From positions 76,599 to 140,598 of the forward strand of contig CAJTTH010000002.1 of assembly GCA_910579125.1 (NCBI GenBank): DNA of 64,000 nt. The letters run 5' to 3'. Position 1 is the first letter of the stretch, and each line of letters begins with the position of its first letter. Both the position numbers and the translations under genes were made by a program. The DNA comes from an uncultured Oscillospiraceae bacterium (GTDB lineage Bacteria > Bacillota > Clostridia > Oscillospirales > Ruminococcaceae). Shown here piece by piece: positions 33,465-41,676 of the stretch. The notes below the pieces were generated by a model. That model was not told where the DNA came from, did no database searches, and saw nothing but the letters and a program-made list of their open reading frames with translations.

Positions 33465-34676
33465 ATGAAATTTAAAATGACGCCAAACAAGCTGATGATA
33501 GCGCTGTTCGCGGTTGTACTGCTTGTTGTTCCGATAGTGACCGCCGCTCTCCCGAAACAGGAGCGCAGCGAAAACGAAAACCGCTCCCTTGCGAAAATGC
33601 CCACGCTTGTCGACGCAAACAAGTGGGATAAGGCGGAAAGCGCGGGCGATTATCTTGGCGCGGTAAAGTGGAAGTATATCAACAACCGCGAGGGCAAAGC
33701 GTTCAAGGACGACTTTGAAACGTTTTTCTGCGACCACATGGCGGGCAGAGAAACGTGGGTGAAGCTCTGCAACAACCTGACGCGGCTTTCGGGTCAGCGC
33801 GAGATAAACGATGTGTATATACTCGACGATCAGCTTGTACAGACCTTCAAGGGCTATGACGAAAATACGGTCGACTCCTCGATAAAGGCGATGAACACGT
33901 TCGCCGAGCGGTTTTCCGATATTCCGATGTACCTTATGCTCGCGCCGACCTCGCAGGAGCTGTTCTCCTCGCGGATACCTTCGTATACGGGGCTGATGAG
34001 CGAAAAGACGTTTATCGAGAACGTTTACTCGAAAATGGAGAACATCGGCACTATCGACGCGTTGAGCAACATTATGGGGCATTCCAACGAGTACGTCTTC
34101 TACCGCACCGACCACCACTGGACCAGTCTGGGCGCGTTCTACGCGTATCAGGCGGCGGCAAAGTCGCTGAATTACAGCGCCTACGGGCTTAATTCGTTCA
34201 ACATAGAAAACGCAAGCCGCGACTTTCGCGGAACGCTCTATTCGCGCACGCTCGTCGACAGCATAAAGCCCGATGTTATGGACTATTATTTCCTCGCGGA
34301 CGGCGAACCTACCGTGAAGATGACCTGCCGTGACGACCGCGAGATCAAGACCTATGACAGCCTTTATGTCCGCGAGTTTCTGGAGGTCAAGGACAAATAC
34401 TCGTCGTACACGGGCAGCAATGTTCCGCTGGTGACTATCGAGACGAACGTCGACAACGGCAAAAATCTTCTTGTGATAAAGGACAGCTACGCGCACTCGC
34501 TCGTGCCGTTCCTGTCAAAGCATTACAGCAGTATAACAATGGTGGATATGCGCTATATCAACACGAGCCTTAACAATTTTATAAAAATGGACGAGTACAC
34601 AGAGGCGCTTTTCGTGTTCAACGTTATCGGCTTTGCCGAGGATAAGAATATCGCCAAGCTGGTGCTCACGCGATGA
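33465..34676 (+). CDS. DHHW family protein, AlgJ/AlgX-like acylation partner
   Basis: 403 residues. One N-terminal membrane anchor (about 8-29, LMIALFAVVLLVVPIVTAALP) puts the rest outside. The motif YRTDHHWTSLGAFYAYQAA near 210 is the DHHW signature, and VIKDSYAHSLVPFLS near 340 holds a GDSL-like serine/histidine set. AlgJ-type proteins transfer acetyl from the MBOAT protein to a polymer, which fits the adjacent gene at 31960. Its end overlaps the RluA gene (ATGA). Confidence 0.88.
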   Translation: MKFKMTPNKLMIALFAVVLLVVPIVTAALPKQERSENENRSLAKMPTLVDANKWDKAESAGDYLGAVKWKYINNREGKAFKDDFETFFCDHMAGRETWVKLCNNLTRLSGQREINDVYILDDQLVQTFKGYDENTVDSSIKAMNTFAERFSDIPMYLMLAPTSQELFSSRIPSYTGLMSEKTFIENVYSKMENIGTIDALSNIMGHSNEYVFYRTDHHWTSLGAFYAYQAAAKSLNYSAYGLNSFNIENASRDFRGTLYSRTLVDSIKPDVMDYYFLADGEPTVKMTCRDDREIKTYDSLYVREFLEVKDKYSSYTGSNVPLVTIETNVDNGKNLLVIKDSYAHSLVPFLSKHYSSITMVDMRYINTSLNNFIKMDEYTEALFVFNVIGFAEDKNIAKLVLTR

Positions 34677-35521
34677 GGGAGCTGCTGTTTACGGTAGGCG
34701 CTGAGGACGCGGGAGAGACGGCGTTCGCATTTCTGAGAAAGCACGGTTTCTCGCAGCGGAACATTACCAAATTAAAGCACGGCGGCGGGTTGACGCGCGG
34801 CGGCGAGCTGCTCCGCACGGTCGACAAGGTGAACGCGGGCGAAGAGATACGTGTTCTTATGGCAGACAGCGGAAACGAAAGCATTCTGCCAAACCCCGAT
34901 ATAAACGCGGCGGCGGTATACGAGGACGATGATGTGATCGTTTTCGACAAGCCGCCGTTTCTCCCCGTTCACCCGTCGATACGTCACAGCACGGATACGC
35001 TCGCGAATTTGTACGCGGCGAAGTTCCCCGACACGCCGTTCCGCGCTGTGAACAGGCTTGACCGCAACACGTCGGGATTGTGCGTCTGCGCTAAAAACAG
35101 ATTTGCCGCGCCGCAGCTCATAAAAAGCGTTTCCAAGGTCTATTACGCGGTAGTTGACGGCGTTATCGAGGGTGCGGGAGAAATCAACCTCCCGATAGCA
35201 CGGACGGGCGAAAGCATAATCGTGCGCATGGTAAGGGAGGACGGACAGTCCGCAGTCACGCGCTACAAAGCCGCCGCACATAAAAACGGCAGAACGCTGC
35301 TGGAAATTACGCTTCTGACGGGCCGCACACACCAGATACGGGTGCATTTTTCGCATATAGGCTATCCGCTGTGCGGCGACGAGATATACGGCGGCGACTG
35401 TTCGGCGATAAACAGACAGGCGCTCCATTGCGGCAGGGTGACGTTCGTTCAGCCCGTAACGGGTGAACGCGTTGAGCTGGAAAGTCCTCTGCCCGAGGAT
35501 ATAAGGAGGCTGATAGAGTAA
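34673..35521 (+). CDS. RluA family pseudouridine synthase
   Basis: 282 residues. An N-terminal S4-like domain (FLRKHGFSQRNITKLKHGGGL) precedes the catalytic domain, whose motif VNRLDRNTSGLCV supplies the essential aspartate; LLTGRTHQIRVHFSHIGYPLCGD is the second conserved block. It modifies rRNA or tRNA uridines. It overlaps the DHHW gene by four bases, which probably reflects packing and not shared function. Confidence 0.92.
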   Translation: MRELLFTVGAEDAGETAFAFLRKHGFSQRNITKLKHGGGLTRGGELLRTVDKVNAGEEIRVLMADSGNESILPNPDINAAAVYEDDDVIVFDKPPFLPVHPSIRHSTDTLANLYAAKFPDTPFRAVNRLDRNTSGLCVCAKNRFAAPQLIKSVSKVYYAVVDGVIEGAGEINLPIARTGESIIVRMVREDGQSAVTRYKAAAHKNGRTLLEITLLTGRTHQIRVHFSHIGYPLCGDEIYGGDCSAINRQALHCGRVTFVQPVTGERVELESPLPEDIRRLIE

Positions 35522-36136
35522 ATGAAAAAGCGTTTATTATGCGCTGTAACGGCGCTTGCGGCAGCGGCGGCGTTCAGCGGTTGTTCCGCAGGTTCGGTAA
35601 CGGTGAACGGCAGCGGCGCGGAAATTCCCGCGGCAGGCGTAAAGATGGAGTTCGCGGAGGATTGGCGGATATTCACGGGCGATGAGATATATGAGGTTAC
35701 ATACAGCCGCAACCCCGAGGGTTACGGTTCGGCGGAGGCGCTGAAAAAGGATATTGAGGACAACGGCGAGCAGTATCTGGTCTATGCCGAATCGCCCGAC
35801 GAGGACGCGCTGGCGCTGCTTTCAATGCAGCCGATGAAGGACAGCGTCAACGAGGAGCTTACCGTTGAGTCGCTTGCGCGGGCGGTTCACGACAACACGG
35901 TTTTTGAGTATAGGCTGAACGGGTACTACACCGAGAGTTCGTTCTCAGAAGAGAATATGAACGGCACTGGTGGTTGGCTCTCGGATATCAGAGTGTTTAC
36001 CGAGCCGGACGGAGAAGCGGTCTGCGAGCAGCGCGAGTTTATATTTGAAAAGGATAATAACGCGTATTCGTTCAGATTGTTCGCGCAATGTTTTATAAAT
36101 GAACAAGTTGATAAAGTTTTGATTTCTGCAATTTAA
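35522..36136 (+). CDS. Putative lipoprotein, 204 residues
   Basis: MKKRLLCAVTALAAAAAFSGC is a lipoprotein signal peptide. The mature part has no family I recognise; it is acidic with a mixed alpha/beta pattern. It starts directly at the end of the RluA gene. It may be a small extracytoplasmic sensor or stress lipoprotein, but no function can be assigned. Confidence 0.65.
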   Translation: MKKRLLCAVTALAAAAAFSGCSAGSVTVNGSGAEIPAAGVKMEFAEDWRIFTGDEIYEVTYSRNPEGYGSAEALKKDIEDNGEQYLVYAESPDEDALALLSMQPMKDSVNEELTVESLARAVHDNTVFEYRLNGYYTESSFSEENMNGTGGWLSDIRVFTEPDGEAVCEQREFIFEKDNNAYSFRLFAQCFINEQVDKVLISAI

Positions 36137-36199
36137 TTGTTATGTTAGCCAAAAAAACAAAAAAAATCTGTTAAATTTTTAGATTTTTTTAAATAATAC

Positions 36200-36228
36200 T
36201 TGATTTATTTAAGTGAATATTGTATAAT
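36200..36228 (+). promoter_or_regulatory. Promoter of the PilZ/diguanylate cyclase unit
   Basis: -35 TTGATT (36200-36205), 17-base spacer, -10 TATAAT (36223-36228). It is followed by a leader of about 90 bases before the ATG at 36323. I found no cyclic-di-GMP riboswitch core in it. Confidence 0.75.
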
Positions 36229-36322
36229 GATAGAAGGATTATTCTGCACAATGGGATTATTGTTTGTAAAAATACCGGCAGAATATTATTGAGGTTGCAA
36301 AAATACGGTAATAAAGGGTTTG

Positions 36323-37012
36323 ATGCGTTTGATTTTTGGCAGCAAGGTCATTAAAGTAGAGGTACTGGATGAAAAAGGAGCGTTGCTGCTCGCGTCCGAA
36401 AAAAATTTTGTCGTTCCGAAAAATTCGTCGTCCGACGATAACGGCATTGTGATGATAAAGGGCAAGGGTCTCCCGGAACTGGATCATAACAGGATAGTAT
36501 CCGTTGTTATGACGACAAAGAGCGGAGACAGGATCAAGTACATCGGCGCGGTGGCTGTCTCAATGAATGTTCAGCTGAACATTCAGATAATGCGCTCAAA
36601 TGACAATAAGGTGCTTGAGGAGCGCAGAAGGTTCTTTAAGATAAAGATCAGCGAGACGGGCAAGGCGCTTTTTTATGTGCGGGACGAGAAAAATATACGT
36701 TTTGACGAGCCTGTGGCGATAGAGGTGCTGGATATAAACGTCGGCGGCGTGTTTCTGACCTGTGATACGGAGATTGTCGAGTTTGTTCTTGACGATCTGA
36801 TCTGCGTGGAGATAAGCCTGTTTGAGGAATATCCGCTGAATGCGGCTGTAAGGGTGCTCAGGGTGCAGCGTGATTCCGACGGCAGCATTAAAGGCTACGG
36901 CTGCGAGTTCCAGGGACTGACAGCGGCTCAGGAGGACTATATCGGCAGGTACATCTATAAGGTACAGTCGGAAGAGCGGCAGAGAGAGGCCGCGAGAGAA
37001 GGGATGTTTTGA
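36323..37012 (+). CDS. PilZ-domain protein (YcgR-like)
   Basis: 229 residues. The N-terminal domain (about 1-90) is beta-rich, like the YcgR-N part, and the PilZ domain covers about 95-220. The two c-di-GMP-binding motifs are present in altered form: ERRRFFKIKI, where the second arginine of RxxxR is a lysine, and LDINVGGVFLTC, where DxSxxG has Asn for Ser. The C-terminal YGCEFQGLTAAQEDYIGRYIY matches PilZ proteins. AAAGGG precedes ATG 36323. It is followed by a diguanylate cyclase, which fits a receptor role. Confidence 0.82.
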   Translation: MRLIFGSKVIKVEVLDEKGALLLASEKNFVVPKNSSSDDNGIVMIKGKGLPELDHNRIVSVVMTTKSGDRIKYIGAVAVSMNVQLNIQIMRSNDNKVLEERRRFFKIKISETGKALFYVRDEKNIRFDEPVAIEVLDINVGGVFLTCDTEIVEFVLDDLICVEISLFEEYPLNAAVRVLRVQRDSDGSIKGYGCEFQGLTAAQEDYIGRYIYKVQSEERQREAAREGMF

Positions 37013-37074
37013 CGTTACCGTGCAGTTCGCGGCAGCGCCGCCATATTAATTTTAAAATTTCAGGGGGATAGACG

Positions 37075-39093
37075 ATGAGAAAATCAACTCTTAAATTTGC
37101 ATTGATAGGCATTCTGCTTATCTTCGCAATAGCTCCGGTTCTTATTTTGGGAGTGGTAGGAACATTTTCTGTAATCGGGTACAGCAATGATGTCAGAATG
37201 AACGAGCTTTCCACGGTCTCACAGTCCAAGGCAGGCTCTGTAAATACGCTGATGTCGGACTATGTAGCGGACGCGACAGCGCTGTCAAAAATGACGACTG
37301 TTGTCCAGAATGCGCAGAACAACGACGGTGTAGCTTGGGATACGATAAACTCCTTTACCGAAAACAATGCGGATATCTATGATACGCTTATTGTGGATAC
37401 CAACGGAAACGTGCTCATCTCGTCCAAAAATCTGGAGACGGGCAGCTTTGAGCATTTCAACGCGGACGGAATGCCCGTGGTTTCGGGATTGGTTTCGTGG
37501 GAGAAATACGGATTTGACGCTATGTACATATGCCGCGAGATTTACGCGGATCCTGACAACAAGACAGGCGGTAAGCTCGGATATCTTTGTCTGGTTATCT
37601 CTCCCGAGGCGGACAGCACACTTATGAAAGCCATTTCCGGCAGCTTCCTTGAAGCAAACGGCTACTTTGCCCTTATTGACAGTGAAGGCAATATGCTGAA
37701 CTTTAACAATGACGGCTCGACCAAAAAGAGCAGCGAAATAGATTCGGCACTTGCCGCTGAAACGCAGAAGATGTTCGACGCTACCCCGAATGTTGCGGGC
37801 GGCAATGAGACCTCCGCGCCTACACAGGGCAAGGCGGGCAAGTATTCTTATGTTTGCGGAATTATCCCCAATGTCACCACTTGGAGATGGATAGGTCTGG
37901 TTGACGCGTCGACGTTCTCGACGTTCGCGTTCAAGACCAATATTATCAGCTGGATAGCTATCGTTATAATGGCGGTTCTGGCATCGGTAGTAGCAATGAT
38001 CGTTGTTGGCAGATTTGTTGGCAGAATGCACGATATGCTGAAAACAATGGGTAATATCAATACAGATGAGGGCATCTCGGGTCTGCGGTTCAACATAAAG
38101 AAAGGCAAGAGCGAGCTGGAGATGATCCAAGCGTCGTTCAACGATTTCCTCGACGAGGTTTATATCAACGGCGAACGCTATAAGACTATTGCCGAATTGT
38201 CCGACAATATGCTGTTTGAGTGGGATTTCCACAAGGAGACCATGTACGTTTCGGACAATACGCTCCAGAAATTCGATCTGAACACCGAGGGCGCTACGCT
38301 TTCCAACGGTAAATTCCTTGATTCCCTTATGTCCGCAGAGGACGCGGAGAAGTACAAGCGCGATATCAACAATCTGCTTAAGACTCAGTCCGGATACAGT
38401 GCGGAATATCAGCTCAAGGCGAAGAGCGGTTCCACTATCTGGGTATCGTTCCGCGCTACCTGTATTTCAGACCGTCTCGGCGAACCGCTCCGCGTTATCG
38501 GCGTTATGACGGATATCGACAACGTGAAGAAAATGGAGCTTCAGCTTTCCGAGCGTGCAAGCTACGACTTCCTTTCGCAGCTTTACAACAGAAGCACGTT
38601 CATCAGACATCTGTCCTCCGAGCTTGACCGCAGAGGTCCCAAGAAGATCGGCGTTATGTTCATAGACGTTGATGACTTCAAGTTTATCAACGATCGCTAC
38701 GGACACACAGTCGGCGATGAGGTTATCCGTTTTGTCGCAGATACGATACGCAAAAAGGTTGACGACAAGGGCGGTCTCGCGGGACGCTTCGGCGGTGATG
38801 AGTTCGTGCTCTGCTACACCGATCAGGGCGACATTGCAAACCTCGAACAGATCGCAATGGACATTATCGACGAGCTGTACGTCGGCTATACGACCGCTGA
38901 GGGAATGCTCATTAACGTAAGAGCGTCTATCGGTATTTCCTACTGTCCTGACCATACGGAGGACGTAAACGATCTGATTTCTTTCGCGGATACCGCAATG
39001 TACTTCGTAAAGAAGAACGGAAAGACCAACTACCACGTTTATGTTCCGGAGGACAGTGCGTCCGGAGAGTACATCGATCCCGAGGGCTACTAA
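37075..39093 (+). CDS. Diguanylate cyclase with extracellular sensor, PAS and GGDEF domains
   Basis: 672 residues. Order: transmembrane helix (about 9-33), extracellular Cache-like sensor (about 40-285), second helix (about 290-315), linker, PAS-like domain (about 365-485) and GGDEF domain (about 500-660). The catalytic GGDEF at 573-577 is intact, with FIDVDDFKFINDRYGH upstream, so it should make c-di-GMP. The inhibitory RxxD site is not visible before GGDEF. AGGGGGA precedes ATG 37075. Confidence 0.92.
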   Translation: MRKSTLKFALIGILLIFAIAPVLILGVVGTFSVIGYSNDVRMNELSTVSQSKAGSVNTLMSDYVADATALSKMTTVVQNAQNNDGVAWDTINSFTENNADIYDTLIVDTNGNVLISSKNLETGSFEHFNADGMPVVSGLVSWEKYGFDAMYICREIYADPDNKTGGKLGYLCLVISPEADSTLMKAISGSFLEANGYFALIDSEGNMLNFNNDGSTKKSSEIDSALAAETQKMFDATPNVAGGNETSAPTQGKAGKYSYVCGIIPNVTTWRWIGLVDASTFSTFAFKTNIISWIAIVIMAVLASVVAMIVVGRFVGRMHDMLKTMGNINTDEGISGLRFNIKKGKSELEMIQASFNDFLDEVYINGERYKTIAELSDNMLFEWDFHKETMYVSDNTLQKFDLNTEGATLSNGKFLDSLMSAEDAEKYKRDINNLLKTQSGYSAEYQLKAKSGSTIWVSFRATCISDRLGEPLRVIGVMTDIDNVKKMELQLSERASYDFLSQLYNRSTFIRHLSSELDRRGPKKIGVMFIDVDDFKFINDRYGHTVGDEVIRFVADTIRKKVDDKGGLAGRFGGDEFVLCYTDQGDIANLEQIAMDIIDELYVGYTTAEGMLINVRASIGISYCPDHTEDVNDLISFADTAMYFVKKNGKTNYHVYVPEDSASGEYIDPEGY

Positions 39094-39145
39094 TGATCGG
39101 GTTTGCTCCGTCACTTACGGCTATACGGTAAATCAATAACAGCTG

Positions 39146-39180
39146 GGGCGCACGGATAATAATTTGTGCGCCCTTGTTAA
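39146..39180 (+). terminator. Possible terminator or processing hairpin
   Basis: GGGCGCAC (39146-39153) pairs with GTGCGCCC (39166-39173), followed by TTGTTAA. The T run is poor, so partial readthrough into the ParA gene is possible. Confidence 0.5.
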
Positions 39181-39208
39181 TGGAAGATACAAAATTGGAG
39201 GAGTAGTT

Positions 39209-40006
39209 TTGGCAAAGGTAATTGCGATAACTAATCAAAAGGGCGGAGTCGGAAAGACAACGACTTGCAGCGCCCTCTGCGGCGGTCTTGCCGAACTGGG
39301 CAATAAGGTGCTTGCGGTCGACCTCGATCCGCAGGGAAATCTCAGCTTCAGCCTTGGTGTGGAGGTCGAAGATAATTTTACGATCTACGATGTAATGAAA
39401 GGCAACTGCGACATTGCCGACGCGATAGTCAGCGGTGTGACTTGTGACGTCGTGCCGTCGAATATACTGCTTTCGGGTCTGGAACTCGAGATGACCGGCG
39501 TAGGACGCGAGTATGTTCTCCGCGAGCAGCTGGGAGACGTTGCCAAAAAGTACGACTATATTATTCTGGATACGCCGCCCGCGCTCTCGGTGCTGACCAT
39601 AAATGCCTACACCGCTTCGGACGAGCTTGTAATACCCATGCTCTGCGAGATTTTGTCGCTGCAGGGTATTGCGCAGCTAAAGCAGACCATTTTCGCTGTA
39701 AAGCGTTACTATAATAAATCGCTGTGCGTTCGCGGAATATTGCTGAACAAATACAATCCGCGCTTTACACTCACCAAGGAGGTCGAAGAGCTTGCCGAAA
39801 TGATAGCCAAGCAGCTCGACACGACCATATTCAAGACAAAGATAAGCGCCTGTGTAAGCATTGCCGAAGCCCCCGCGCACGGTGAGAGCATTATCACATA
39901 CTCGCCGAAAAGCAGAGGAACAACGGAATTCAAGGCGTTCATCAAGGAGCTTATCGGAACGACGAACAAGAAACCAAAGTCAAAGAAAAGCGGAGCTAAA
40001 GAATGA
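39209..40006 (+). CDS. ParA/Soj family ATPase
   Basis: 265 residues. The deviant Walker A KGGVGKTTT lies at about 11-19 (MAKVIAITNQKGGVGKTT start), with DLDPQGN near 42 and the DTPP motif near 122. It belongs to the ParA/MinD group that positions DNA or protein complexes on membranes or nucleoid. TTG 39209 follows GGAGGAG; the longer open frame to 39164 has no ribosome binding site. No parB is adjacent; instead the next gene carries a ComFB domain, so a chromosomal parA role is less likely. Confidence 0.85.
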   Translation: MAKVIAITNQKGGVGKTTTCSALCGGLAELGNKVLAVDLDPQGNLSFSLGVEVEDNFTIYDVMKGNCDIADAIVSGVTCDVVPSNILLSGLELEMTGVGREYVLREQLGDVAKKYDYIILDTPPALSVLTINAYTASDELVIPMLCEILSLQGIAQLKQTIFAVKRYYNKSLCVRGILLNKYNPRFTLTKEVEELAEMIAKQLDTTIFKTKISACVSIAEAPAHGESIITYSPKSRGTTEFKAFIKELIGTTNKKPKSKKSGAKE

Positions 40007-40512
40007 GCAGAAGACCTCGCAATACCGAGACCAAGCCGCAGAAGCCGGAGCGGGAGACCGTCGGTAATTCCGGAAACAAGACCCCGCAGGTAATGCGGCT
40101 GGTGGAACAGAATAAAAACTCGGCAAACCCCGTCATTCTTGCGGGGAAGAGCCGCGTTCCGAAGCAGCTGCGCGGACGCGAACCGTTGTCGCGGCTGATG
40201 AAAGCGGAGTTGGGCGAGGAGTTCTCCGACAGGGAGGACTCCGTTGTCGTGAATTTGACAGAGGCGGCGATCGGGTATGAGGCTCCCGAAATACTTGACC
40301 GCTTTAACGCGTGCAGCTGCCACAAGTGCGTGGAGGTTTTTTCGCGGAGAATATCCGAGAAGGTTCCCGCAAGGTTTGCGAGGATCAACAAATCCGCGCG
40401 TTCCGGCTCGCGCGAGCTTCGTGAAAGAATGGAGCCCGTGCGCAAAATAGTGCTGTCCGAAATGATTAGGGAGCTTATCGGTAACAAAAAACGCTGTTTC
40501 CATGATGAATAA
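40003..40512 (+). CDS. ComFB-domain protein
   Basis: 169 residues. The N-terminal 60 or so residues are basic and probably disordered (SRRPRNTETKPQKPERET). The C-terminal part has the ComFB pattern: NLTEAAIGYEAPEILDRF then CSCHKC (C104, C106, C109, Cys-x-Cys-x2-Cys) and PARFARINKS. ComFB proteins have been reported as cyclic dinucleotide receptors in several bacteria. The four-base overlap with parA and the nearby cyclase suggest it links c-di-GMP to the ParA protein; this is inference. Confidence 0.68.
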   Translation: MSRRPRNTETKPQKPERETVGNSGNKTPQVMRLVEQNKNSANPVILAGKSRVPKQLRGREPLSRLMKAELGEEFSDREDSVVVNLTEAAIGYEAPEILDRFNACSCHKCVEVFSRRISEKVPARFARINKSARSGSRELRERMEPVRKIVLSEMIRELIGNKKRCFHDE

Positions 40513-40530
40513 TTTGGGAAATTTTACTTG

Positions 40531-40559
40531 TTGAATTTTGGGTCAAATTGTGGTATAAT
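40531..40559 (+). promoter_or_regulatory. Promoter of the MreB-family gene
   Basis: -35 TTGAAT (40531-40536), 17-base spacer, extended -10 TGGTATAAT with the hexamer at 40554-40559. It lies 63 bases before the ATG. Confidence 0.85.
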
Positions 40560-40622
40560 ATGTTAGTTAGGAATTTATAGGAAAAAAGCGGTAATTCGCC
40601 GAAATTTTAACAGGAGTAAGAA

Positions 40623-41639
40623 ATGGCATTAGATATCGGAATAGATCTTGGAACAGCGAATATTATAATCACAATTGCGGGCAGAGGTATCGTGTTGTGC
40701 GAGCCGTCTGTTGTGGCTTACGATAAGAAGAAAAAAGCAGTCGTCGCGGTCGGTACCGAGGCGTATAAGATGATAGGCAGAACACCCGAGTATATTGTAG
40801 CGGTACGTCCGCTGAAGGACGGCGTTATCTCGGACAACGATATGACGCAGGCAATGATAAAGGAGTTCATCGGCATAGTAAACGGCGGTTTTATGGTGAA
40901 GCCGAGGATAGTGCTTTGTGTGCCCAGTTCCGTTACCGATGTCGAGCGCAGAGCCGTCGTTGAGGCGGCGCTTTCGGCGGGCGCGAGAAAGGTTTTTCTT
41001 ATTGAGGAGCCTATCGCGGCGCTTATCGGCGCGGGGATCGACATTTCCCGTCCGAACGGCACAATGGTCGTGGATATCGGCGGCGGAACGTCTGATGTTG
41101 CAATTGTTTCGTTCAACGGTATCGTGCAGTCGCGAAGCGTGAAAATGGCGGGCAACAAAATGGACGCGGCGATAATCCGTCACATCACACAGAAGTATAA
41201 GATACTCATCGGCGAAAAGACTGCCGAAAAGGCCAAAATGGAGATTGCGAACGTATTCAAGCCCACGGGTCTGAAAAAAATGACGGTTCGCGGCAGACAT
41301 CTGCTCAAGGGCTTGCCAGAGAGCGTTGAGATAAGCGACCTCGATACCTATGAGGCAATTCATGAAAATGCAATGGAGATAGTCGAGCAGGTAAAGTTGG
41401 TACTGGAATCCACACCGCCCGAGTTGGTGGGCGATATCCTCAGCAACGGCATACTGCTCACGGGCGGCGGAGCGCTGCTCGGAGGACTTCCCGAGCTGAT
41501 AACCGACAGGGTGGGAGCGCCGTGCTTTATCGCGGACAATCCCATTGAATGCGTGGCAAGGGGCGTCGACGAGGCGTTCAAGATGTCCGATTCGCTGCTT
41601 GACGGTTTCGAGCAGGTGCAGCTTTACGGATTTCATTAA
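40623..41639 (+). CDS. MreB/Mbl family actin-like protein
   Basis: 338 residues, the usual MreB length. Actin-fold motifs are in order: DIGIDLGTANI (phosphate 1), VDIGGGTSDVAIVS (phosphate 2) and ILLTGGGALLGGLPELI (adenosine). It should form filaments on the membrane that guide wall synthesis. There are no mreC or mreD genes next to it, so it is likely a paralogue of the main MreB. CAGGAG precedes ATG 40623. Confidence 0.92.
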   Translation: MALDIGIDLGTANIIITIAGRGIVLCEPSVVAYDKKKKAVVAVGTEAYKMIGRTPEYIVAVRPLKDGVISDNDMTQAMIKEFIGIVNGGFMVKPRIVLCVPSSVTDVERRAVVEAALSAGARKVFLIEEPIAALIGAGIDISRPNGTMVVDIGGGTSDVAIVSFNGIVQSRSVKMAGNKMDAAIIRHITQKYKILIGEKTAEKAKMEIANVFKPTGLKKMTVRGRHLLKGLPESVEISDLDTYEAIHENAMEIVEQVKLVLESTPPELVGDILSNGILLTGGGALLGGLPELITDRVGAPCFIADNPIECVARGVDEAFKMSDSLLDGFEQVQLYGFH

Positions 41640-41644
41640 ACACT

Positions 41645-41674
41645 AACGGCGGAGCGATTGCCCCGCCGTTTTAA
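41645..41674 (+). terminator. Intrinsic terminator after mreB
   Basis: AACGGCGG (41645-41652) pairs with CCGCCGTT (41663-41670), followed by TTAAATTT. It separates the convergent lipoprotein gene. Confidence 0.75.
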
Positions 41675-41676
41675 AT

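Noticed and set aside
36229..36322. Cyclic-di-GMP riboswitch before the PilZ gene
   Set aside because: No match to the conserved class I core by eye; the leader is short and AT-rich.
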